A stretch of DNA of 64,000 bases from Cranoglanis bouderius (lineage: Eukaryota; Chordata; Actinopteri; Siluriformes; Cranoglanididae): positions 13,657,810 through 13,721,809 of the forward strand of contig CM042546.1 in the NCBI GenBank assembly GCA_023630585.1. The letters are read 5' to 3'. Under the pieces are notes generated by a model that saw only the letters and a list, made by a program, of their open reading frames with translations, was not told the DNA's origin and made no database searches. This document shows, one piece after another, positions 36,101 to 47,840 of this stretch (positions within the stretch are counted from its first letter, which is position 1; each line of letters opens with the position of its first letter). The translations under genes were made by a program, and so were the position numbers.

Positions 36101-39100
36101 GTTCCATTTCTATTGGTGCTGTGTAAAAATGGACCAAATAGGAAACAGACCAAAAGAGAAATGGACTAACAGCTGAAAAGGGAAGCTAAGAGTATGTGTA
36201 AAAATATATAAGATATGTAAAAATACACTAAATACAACCCTCATAGACTCGAGAGATAATTACAGACCAACCATTATACTAAAAAGTTCATAGCAACAAA
36301 AGCAAAAGATTATAAAACCAGACTGTTGTATATTTGTGCATAATGATAACCAGCCTGTCATTATGATTGCGTGTGCTTGTGTGTTTTACCTGACCAGCGC
36401 CTCAGGCTTGCCGAGCTGGTTATTAGGGATGCAGTTATCTGTTGGATCTCGGTGCCCCCCTTTCCCTCCGCACTTCTGCTTCTTCTCGCCCTTCCCCGAT
36501 GAAGAAGAAGGTCCTGTCGAGGATGGCACGCTGCCGTTGGCCGTCCCGTGGCCGCGTGGCGATGAGTTACCCCCGACCCCGCCGCCTGCGCTGGCGTTTT
36601 TGTGATTTTTCGAGGAGGTGGAATTAGAGGAAGAGGACGAGCACGACGATGAAGAGTTGTCCTCCTTCAGAAGCAGGTTCTCGGTGCTGCCCAGCAGCTC
36701 GGAGCTGCTCAGTCTCTTGCTGTTCACATTATTCTCCATGTACTCCAGCTCCTGTGCTTTATTATAGTCCACTACAGGCAGGATGCTGCTGTGATGGTTC
36801 TGGTTCTGATTATGTTGTTTCTTAGATTCGCCCTTGCCTCGCTCTTTCTCGCGGTACTCTAGCTCTGGTAAAGTATTCGACGCGGGCTTCTTGCCACCGG
36901 CAGAGCCGTTCTGAGCCGCGGGGGGCGAGTCGGCGTCGTGCGCACTTTTAGCTGCCGCTGTCGGGAGAGCAGAGTTTAGATTTAAATCAGCGTATGACAA
37001 CGGGATGAAGAAAAGAGAATTCCTGCTGCTGTAATCATGAAGCCTGTCTTGGGCTCATCCCTGGTCTCTTATTCACAATGTGTCCATCAACAAACATCCT
37101 TTTAACTGTTTGTCTTTATTCTTCTACACCTGTATAATGTACTGACTCATCATCCCAAAGAGGACAGGTTCCCTTTTTTATGATCATGTCAGTTTAATCA
37201 ATGCTAAAACCCGAATAAGTTACAGCAGAGTGCATGACTCCACTCCTGAAGAGTCGGGGTCCAACACAGTTTCCATGCTCACACACATCAAACTCCTAAT
37301 TATCAGGTTTAGGGGTCCTTGGGGATGTTAGACTCTGGTTGTCCAGGGCTATAATTCATCCGTCTAAGTTCTATAAATTCTAAATGCATCATAACACTTG
37401 CTCTATCCCTTACCCTCCTCGGCCTCTCTCTCTTGTTTCTGCAGCATTTGCTGTTCTGGCGGCAGGGCCTGCTGGAGGAGCTGCATGTAGAACTCGTTCT
37501 CCTTCTGCACCTCCTTCTGCTTGCGCAGACGCATCTTGTAGCTCACGTAGCTCTTAAAGCCGAAGCCCAGCGTCACCACCGGGTATCCGATACTACAGAG
37601 ATAGATTAATAACAGTAAGAGACACATCATGAACGCAAACTTAAATTATAAGAATATCTCGACAAGGAACTATAAAATTTGATCATTTGAATCTGGCCAA
37701 CTAATTCTTCAAAATTCAGGTCATTTGTGGGTTAATGAATATGTTAGACTAACGTTTCATTTACAGTTTTCAGAACCACTGTGTGACACGAGTGCTCCGG
37801 CGAACCTCTTGTCCGCTTTAACTCCTATCAGAACGAGCAATCGAGCACATTAACATAATAACTCACCCGATTATAGAATACATGGTTATAATGAGTCACT
37901 TTCCAAATTAGACCAAGTGTAAATTCTGTGGGGGTTTTATTTATTTATTTTGAATGCATTAAAACAGACTATAAAAATACAACCAAAAAAAAAAAGGCTG
38001 TTAAAACGTATAACATTTATCACAGTTTCAGTTCTTCAATGAGTTGTTGGAAAATCGAGGTACTTCTTTGGACTTTCCACAGTCAGTTCTGTTCCATAAC
38101 AATGTTTTCTCTTCCTCTGACTTCAGGGAATAAAAACTCATCTTCACGACTCATGACTGCAGTCGCTTCTATTTTGTGTTGAATCTGTGATGTAGAACTG
38201 GGTACAAAAAAGGATGTTTTTCAGCCGATTCTCTTCTCTTTGGGAGGCGCATGAGAGTGAATCAAGAGTCCGTCTCACTGACAGGACTAACTTCAAGTCT
38301 GGTTCATTTGTTCATGCATTAAAAATTGCTGGAAAACGACGAAAACTAACTTGTCATACAGTTCATACAGGAGTTTTTTTTGCGATTGTTGCAGCAAAAA
38401 ATGCTTGAATTGGCGAAATTGCAATCACATGAAATAGTTTTGCACGGTCTTTCACAGTGATGTTTGTTGGAAAATGAGACCTTTTAGCTGTACTCATGTT
38501 CGACGCACGTGAATCGAAGAGCTGTTTTTGCAGAACGCGCATTGTGATGACATCACATGGCGCGTCTTGGCCCAAATCTGTGGTAATTTTGAATACTGCG
38601 GAGTTTGCTTGATTCTGCGATCGCAAAATTCTGGAGGGACTGATCATAATATCCAAAGCAGTGCCTGAGTATCGTCTAAAATGGACCACATGGAGTGAAG
38701 CATTGCTTGCTGCAGAACAAAAAAGTCCATGGGGGTGGAGTCAGACCTGATCCAGCTCCTCCTACCTGGGTGGAGTCGGGCCAAAAGTTCAAGGGGTGGA
38801 GCGTGTTTCGGGCTGAATAACTGTGTTAATGTGTTGTGTTGTGCTGTGCTGTACAGCATGATGTGGGTTAGAATTATAAGAGGGATTGGATGGGATCCAG
38901 CTCCTCCCCCTGGACTTTTGGTACTGCAGTATGTCGGTCACAGAGCGTCGCTAATCAAGCAGTGTTCTGGGGTGTGATTAATAAGCTACAGCTGGTTATT
39001 TTCCATGTGGCGCCAGACTCAAGCCCCACCTTGCACTTAGGTGTGAATCATGTTCCTATCTGCCTGCTCTTTGTCTGTGCTATTTGGTGAGACATTCCTC

Positions 39101-40279
39101 TAAAGTTACACCACTTTCCGAATACAAACGGATGACCCGGATGTCAACAGACAGTGTGGTGAAGTCATTGCTGAAAACAGAAATGAGGCGTGTCGCTCTG
39201 ACGGACTCGGGTCCCCGACTGGTTTCTTACCAGTGTGCTGCGAAGGGACGACACAGATCCACGTGGAAGTCCTTCAGATCTTTGAATCGTATCGCTGCCT
39301 CGATATAAACGAAGAGGATCCACAGGGACACAGTGGGGAGGCAGACCCCTCTTTCTGTACACAGAGGAAGAAGATCAAGACGATTTATATAACCCACAAA
39401 GCACACACACACACACACACACATCTCATCTTACAGTGATTTTCCAGAGCACACACACAAACAAGAACCATCCCAACACAAGCCAGAGGAACTTGCTGAC
39501 TATTTCTAACATGACTGTAAAAGCAAAACATCATTAAGTTTAATACGCAGTACCTTTGTCGAATTAGCCAGTTTGTATCTGCTGCAACAAAATACTATAT
39601 TTTCAAAAACCACGCTGATGAGAACAAGCCTATTAACGTTGTAAAAATGAGTGGTTTTGTGTTTTTCATCAAAACGAAATTACACCTGTTCTTTGATTTG
39701 GTCCTGCTGACCTATTTGAAACAAACACAGTCTAGGTGAGGACAAACAAGACCAAATGCTATTTTGTCACGCTGACACTAATCACCAGGTCTATTACTCT
39801 CAGCTGAGAGCCATTTTGCTTTCATTTGAACATCTTTACCAAGCACAGGATGATACTCGCATCCGAAATGTTCTCCATAACCGTGGATCTACCGCCTCAT
39901 TCATGAAACACGTTCAAAAAGTCTATGTAAATATCATTTTCTCTTTTCAGCTGAGCCACAAAACCACACGCTGTGTTAGATTACTAGCGCGTCGCTCTGT
40001 TTACACGGACTCTGTTTGGCTCAGACACGCGTTAAAGCCCTGACTCAGTGTCTTTGAATTAAAGCGTTTCAAAATAAAGCGGCGCACGTTTTTTAAAAGC
40101 TCAGCTGATCAACTGAATCCTCATTAATGTATTTGTTTTATTGTGTTTTTAATATTATTGAAGACCTTCTCATTTGTTTATTAAAAAAAAAAAAAAAAAA
40201 AAAAAAACCGGCTAACCACAGAAAATGGAAACACTGCCCCTGAATACAGCCTGAGACTGAGGGCTGGCTTCCAGAGTCA

Positions 40280-40317
<38 letters not shown>

Positions 40318-41274
40318 GGCGTGTCTCTCTCGCTCTCTCTGTGTGTCTCTCTCCCGTGTCTGCGTGTCTCTCTCCCCGTGTCTGCGTGTCTCTCTCCCCG
40401 TGTCTCTCTCCCCGTGTCTGCGTGTCTCTCTGCGTGTCTCACTCCCCGTGTCTGCGTGTCTCACTCCCCGTGTCTGCGTGTCTCACTCCCCGTGTCTCTC
40501 CCCGTGTCTCTCCCCGTGTCTCTCCCCGTGTCTCTCCCCGTGTCTCCCTCTCTTTTTCTGACTGCCTCTCTCTCTCTCTGTATGTCTCTGTGTCTCATTC
40601 TGTATGTCTGTCTCTCTCGGCCTCTCTCTCTCCATCTGTATCTGTATGTCTGTCTGCATAGTTCTGTTTGTCTGTCCATCTCTCTAAGAGGAATTTAACT
40701 GCACTTGGACATGTCCTTGCTGTACTGTAGAAAGTTTATTTATGGCAAAGGTAGAATGTAAATCTTGATATTTTTCTTCTCTCAGTGAAGAACTGAAACC
40801 TCCACTCTTGCACACTCTCTAGTGATTTAAAAAAAAATTTTTTGGTTTACCTGCACTTTCTGTTTCCTGGCACTCATCAGCATGACACCCCTGAGCCATC
40901 GACAGGTCTAGACGCGGTTTTCTCATAAACAGCCTTCACTTTCTATTCATCACACTGACATCCAAACCAGTGAACACACAGCTGTCATTAGCCTTTCTGC
41001 TGATGTGTGTGAAACAAGCTCGGACTGATCTGATCTGATCTGATCTGATCTGCACTGAGTGTTCAGTTTAATTATTACTCCACTGTTAGGTGCTATTATC
41101 AGCAAGATCTATACTGCTCACATTTTTACTTTTTTTTTTTTTTTAAACGTCATGGCAACAAACAAATTTTCGATTTTTAGGTGTCGACTAAATCTGTGCT
41201 GCTTTGGGATTTTAGAGACGTAGCCAAAGTGGGACAAACTTTTTGAAATGTCTGTCTACAGATTTCTCAACTAA

Positions 41275-41326
<52 letters not shown>

Positions 41327-42626
41327 GAGAACATTTCATACATTAAAATTCAGCTCAAGGTGTTTTACAAAGGAAGAAATGGTGAATAAAAAAATAGGAA
41401 AAGGAAAGAACCATAAAATAGAGAAAATAAAAATGTAAATGAAATTCTAAAAATAAATAATTTTAAAAAAATATCCATGTAATAAATATGTAATTAAGTT
41501 AAAATAGTAATAACTAATTATGTAAAGTCAGAAATGTAACTTGGGAAAACAAAAGATTAAAATTAAATAGCTAACACAAATGAAAGAAATATAAAGAAAT
41601 AATTGCTGACAAAATGCGTGTCTCTCTCTTTCAGTCTCTCTCTTTCCCCCCGTCTCTCTCTCCTCTCCTTTACTCTCGCTGTCTCTCTCTCTCTATCCCT
41701 GCTCTCTCTCTCCAACTATGTCTCTCTCTCTCACACCTCTACCCTGTCCATCTCTCACTGTCTCCCTCTCCCTCTATGTCTCTCACCTCAACCCTGTCCA
41801 TCTGTCTCTCTCAATCCATCTGTCTCTCTCAATCCATCTGTCTCTCTCAATCCATCTGTCTCTCTCTCCCACTCTCTCCCTCTATGCTGTCCATCTCTCA
41901 CTGTCTCTCTCTCCCCATCTGTCTCTCTCTCTCTCTCTACCCTGTCCATCTCTCACTGTCTCTCTCGATCCATCTGTCTCTCTCGATCCATCTGTCTCTC
42001 TCGATCCATCTGTCTCTCTCGATCCATCTGTCTATCTCTCTCTAACCTGTCCATCTCTCACTGTCTCTCTCGATCCATCTGTCTCTCTCGATCCATCTGT
42101 CTCTCTCGATCCATCTGTCTCTCTCGAACCATTTGTCTCTCTTCCTCTACCGTCCATCTCTCACTGTCTCTCTCGATCCATCTGTCTCTCTCGATCCATC
42201 TGTCTCTCTCGATCCATCTGTCTCTCTCTCTCTCCCACTCTCTCCCTCTATTGCTGTCCATCTCTCACTGTCTCTCTCTCTCCATCGGTCTCTCTCTCTC
42301 TCCCACTCTCTCCCTCTATGCTGTCCATCTCTCACTGTCTCTCTCTCTCTCCATCTACCCTGTCCATCTCTCACTGTCTCTCTCGATCCATCTGTCTCTC
42401 TCGCCCCATCTGTCTCTCTCCCTCTAACCTGTCCATCTCTCACTGTCTCTCTCTCAACCCATCTGTCTCTCTCAACCCATCTGTCTCTCTCTCTCCCACT
42501 CTCTCCCTCTATGTTGTCCATCTCTCACTGTCTCTCTCTCTCCCCATCTGTCTCTCTCCCTCTATGCCTCTCTCTCTCTCTCTCTCTCTCTGTCTGTCTC
42601 TCTTGCACTCTCTCCCTCTACACTGA

Positions 42627-42665
<39 letters not shown>

Positions 42666-43760
42666 ACTGTCCATGTGGCTTTTTATCATTGTCACTGTAA
42701 AATCTATTTTTAGCTGCTAAACATTTAGTTAGGAAGCTATCCTTCTCCGCATGCTAGGAGTTATGTACGACAGATGGCAAAGCATTTCACACACTACTGA
42801 GTAGAATTCCACTTTTCTATGTGGAAATTCATTACACATGCATCACTTCTATGCCATCATTTATTTGAATGATCTTTTTTTAAATTATCTTTTGTTTGAG
42901 CTTTATTGTTACTAAAATGTTTCTACTTCACTTCCATTTCCATTCAGAATTTCACAAACACACAAAAACACCACATTAGTCATCGCTTTGCTGGTTAAAC
43001 TGGCCAAATAAACATGTCTTGGCTTACGTGTGTGCGTGTGTGTGTGTGAGATGAGGCCTTCTACTTTCACATATTGCTTTTCTAGTTCTGTGGTTTTTAC
43101 ATGCTCATGAATGATTAAAAAAAAATAAAAATATTTGCCTGGAGCAAAATTTGCACAAGTGACACTTTGACAAAACCACTGAACATCACACTGTGGGGAA
43201 AAAACAACAACAAAAAAAACACAATAGCAAACCACAGGCGTTCCTACTTTCTCTCTCTTTCTTTCATAAACAAACACCACTCAGCTGACTCTTCCGTGTG
43301 TACGACTTTATATCGTATGAAACACTGTGTGTTGACGTTACCTGTGTGCCAGACATACTGCACCCACACGTACGTGCTGGCAGCGAAGAACAGCCACTGC
43401 ACGGGGATGAAGAGCAGGCATATGATGTCGGATGTAAACGCCACACACACAAAGAACACTGAGAAAGCCTGTAAGAAAAGATGTTTGACAGTCTGTATAA
43501 CTCAAAGCGTTTCTAACTAACCACCATGACGCAACATTAAACATCACATATACGGTTTGTTTAAAGATGTCGGGATAAATCGGTGCTTTTTATGTGATCG
43601 GGGAGACGCTCACCAGGCCCTGATATCTGAAAGAGTCGTAGACGCTCCGGATGAAGAGCCAGAAGGGCCAGAGATACTCGAACCGGAACTCCAGCACAAA
43701 GTCGGCCAACAGCACCAGCGCCCAAACCACCAGGAACTTCAGGTACAGGAAGGTGCTGAT

Positions 43761-43797
<37 letters not shown>

Positions 43798-45964
43798 ACC
43801 ACCACATCAAAAAACAAAAAAAAACACCACATCATTATTGTCATTATGTAATTTAATTACTAAAGGAGATTGTGATTAAGTGATTAACCATGTCACTAAA
43901 ATACTGGAAGTGTTCTCAGGAGCACTGCGACGCTGCTAGAAGTTACATACTATTAGCTCAAACAGGGGCGGGGCTAGTAGTAGTACTCAATTGTGATTGG
44001 TCATGCTGACCGAGATCAACCGTGAGATTCTGGAAGTACAAACACTGTTCATTTTTGCCATTGAGAATAATGACACACCATAAGCTACGACATGGTTTAT
44101 GATGTTAAACAGTGCTATACGCTCCTCAAGAAGCCAGTCTGATTTCACGTCCAGTAAGTTTAGTACCATGGGAGAAAAAGAACCCAAAAAAAACCCAAAA
44201 GCTTTACAGAAAATGCTCAGTACGTTCACCATTTTATAGAATTATTTATATTTGTTCTTCCGTGCTCTAAAATTAAAAAAATTAAAAAAATAAAAACTTA
44301 ATCCGATGATGCTGAAAAATACAGGACACCCCGGATATTTCCCAGAACTCCACCAATCAGAGACCACGGAAATGTGTGGTACGTAAATCCAAGTACCTCT
44401 TGCTGCAGAACAAAAAGTCCATGGGGTGGAGCTAGTCCTGACCCGGCTCCTCTTACCTGGGCGGAGCTGTCCAAAGATGTGCAGTGTCTTACATAAGTGC
44501 GTTTAATGTGTTGTGTTGTAAAGTGTTGTGTGGGTTAAAGGTTATGGTTAGACTCATAACTGGAGTTGGATCAGATCCAGCACCACCCACTGGACTTTTG
44601 GTTCTGCAGGGCGGACCATCCCTGTGAGGTCACACCGTCTTGCATTTTGGAACCGGTTCGCCGTTTTTGTTGAAAAGATCTCTTTGTGAACATGATGCCA
44701 AGATACTTCTGGCGAAAATACACTCAACAGTGTTGGTAAAAGCAGGCGCGTGCAATTACATCATTCACAACGTACTATGGGAAGAGTAGTTCTTTCCCTC
44801 GTAAAAGTCGTAGAAGATGAGTACACGACACAGTAGTGGAAGGAGTCTCCAGTGTCAGCACTTTTTGCATCAGTCAGAGATAAAGCTGGAACTTTACATT
44901 TTCCACCACAGGACAGAGTGTTGTTGTTTCTCAGTAACAAGCTACATTTCTTTGGTCTTATTAACTCCAGGAGAGAGGACGAAAACAGAGAGGTGTGAGG
45001 GAAAGACTGTTTATAGCTGCTGTAATGCAAGTCGGTGCTTCTCAACCTTTTATTTTCAGCCGTGGACACCTAACATATTCTGAGTGATTTGCGCAGTCCC
45101 CCCACATGATACACACAAATTATAATATACATAATATAAAATAATATATAATAGAGGTCGACCGATTGATCGGTTTTGCCAATAAATGATTGATGGAACT
45201 ATCGGTTATCGGCAAAAATCCACACCGATAGTTTTTCCTGGTTGCGTCTGTTGCGGGAACAGCTACGAAGGGTCCGCTGTGATTATACAGTACATCAAAT
45301 AAAAACAAAATAAAAAAAGCAAAATTAAAACTACCACTGACTAATTTTGTTGTGTTATTTGAAGTGTTTTTTTTTTATTCATTTTGGATGTCTCTATTTT
45401 TATTTCTTATTTGGAGTGTTACTTTTTGGTTCAGTTTGGGTGTAGATCTTTTATTTACTTTAATTTTTTTTATCAGTTAATACATATTAACATTTATATA
45501 TTTAATTAAAAAAAAAAATTAGATTAGATAAACTGCCTGCTATTCGCATCGCTTTAACAGTAACAACAGTAAGTCTGTGGATTCTCTGAAATGTAAAGGG
45601 CCTAAACGTGCATTTAAAGCACAATTTGAAACATTTAACAAAAATATCACTTCAGAAACAATCCCACAAAAGAAAAACTGATAAGTGATAAAGTAATTAA
45701 TTTGTTTCGTTGATGCTCTACATTAAATCTAACTATAAATGGATAAAAATGACGGGTTGTTCTTTAATAACTAGAATTTGTACTCGTTGAGAAGTTGCTG
45801 TGGTATAGAAGGGAAAAAAACGAACAAAAAAAACTTTTATATCTCAAAATGGTGGTAACAGTAACGTCGCTTTGCCACACTGGTGATTATTTTCCCATAA
45901 CAGCACACCGTATCGTGTTTTATTTCCACACAAAACACAAGCACAGGTCTAAAACCCACACTAC

Positions 45965-46013
<49 letters not shown>

Positions 46014-47113
46014 CATTACTCTCCAGGCGTGGTGTTAGTACACAGAAGGTGAAGCAGTGACTTGCGGAGCCAGAATGATGGCATACCTGTACTATTATTA
46101 TTATTATCATCATTATTATTATTATTAGGCGTCGAGCTATCAAGCAGTTACGATTACAAAGGACAAAACAAAGCAATTAAAATATTTTCTCGATGTACAC
46201 CCGGTGGCCTTCACACACAGATCAGGCATAACCCTTGACTAAATAGCTGATGCTTGGGAAATCGGGTTTAATGGATGCGATGCGACGTGCGATTGTAGAT
46301 GATGAAATTAACCTGGTCTTAAAACAAAAGTCAACAAGGTGTGTGTATTGTGTTTATATCTCCATCCTAAATATATCTGTGTTACACGAAGCCGACGCCT
46401 TCTTGTTTCACGCAAATCAATCTCACCTTATTAACACCAGGTTTCACTTCTTCTTTATCGTAATCTTCCTGTCTGAGCGATGTGTGTGTGTGTGTGTGTG
46501 TGCAATTCATGAGGTTTTGCATGTCACATTTACACGCTACATTTATTAATGTTAAATGGTTTCCACAAACTGTCAGGCTGTGGCCAAGTGTTATTATTAT
46601 TATTATTATTTTAACGCAGTTTGGAAACATGCGTGTGTGTGAGAGAAAGTTTTGCATGTAAATCCACCAAGGAGGGTGAGATTTGTTTCTATGGTAACTC
46701 TAGTCAATGTGGATTAATCTCACAAGATTTCATGCTGAGATACGAGATTTTATACCTCTGTGCGATTGAGCTACAAAGTGGGGAAGAGAAGAAAAGAAAA
46801 AAAACCCCACGTATGCCTCCTTAGTGACAATATTTTCCTCAGTCAGTGCTACAGATTTAACAAGTGAACATGTCTGATTCATTTCCAGCGACGTGAAAAT
46901 CACCATGAACCTGAAACCAGGCGTGAAAGTCACACATATTCAGACTGAGGTCGTATTCAGAATGAGATTTTAGTGTTGAGAAAACGTCAGGGTCATGAAA
47001 AAGATGGACCAGATTACGCTCCAAGCTTTACATGCCTTCTCAAAAAAAAAAAAAAAAAAGTTCACAATACTCAAACATGTCATTTTGCTATATGATCAAA
47101 CCGAGTCTACACG

Positions 47114-47158
<45 letters not shown>

Positions 47159-47778
47159 AAGAAACAACGTCCAAAAGCTGTGAGTGGACTATAAAAAACG
47201 GCTACTTGTAGTCAGAATGAACAAAAAAGCAGGTGAAGGAACGAATGTTAAATATTACGCACTGAATATTGAACTCCAATTTAGAAAACAAGAAGTAGAA
47301 GGTATGAAACGAACGAACGAGCTCGGCGAGAGAGTCGTGTCTCGCTCAAATCTCAACAGTGACACTTTAAGCATAGAGCGCGTTTATCATCAAAACACAT
47401 GGATTAGAAGTCGCTCAGAAAAAAAAAAAAACCCAGAAAAATCGGCATGAATAAATAATGGACCAATCGTTTGCTGGCGTCCTTTGAACTCTGGGTGAAC
47501 ACACTGCGCTCTAATACGATTAAACTCTTTATACTAATCTGGACAATTGTTCATTTCACACCACGCTCTGCTACAGCAACGTAAGCATTTAAGAAATGTA
47601 CAGATTGTTTCTTAGAAAACTGGTTTGTTTACACTGTATTTCATTGAAAGAGCACTGGGCTGGGAAATGAAATGCGCTCCGTCTAAACGTTAAAACACAA
47701 CGACTTCAAAGGATTCAACTGAAAGTGTTTAAATGTGGTAATGAAAAAAGGAAGTGACTGAAGACAGCCCGAGGCTAT

Positions 47779-47840
<62 letters not shown>

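Noticed and set aside
41603..42626. Open frames up to 302 codons through the CT-rich minisatellite
   Set aside because: The frames are products of the repeat (Ser/Leu/Cys/His/Pro periodic strings), are open in several frames at once and have no domain. Not coding.
41610..42662. Regularly spaced repeats that resemble a CRISPR array
   Set aside because: The spacers are themselves repeats, the DNA is eukaryotic, and no cas genes occur. It is a minisatellite.
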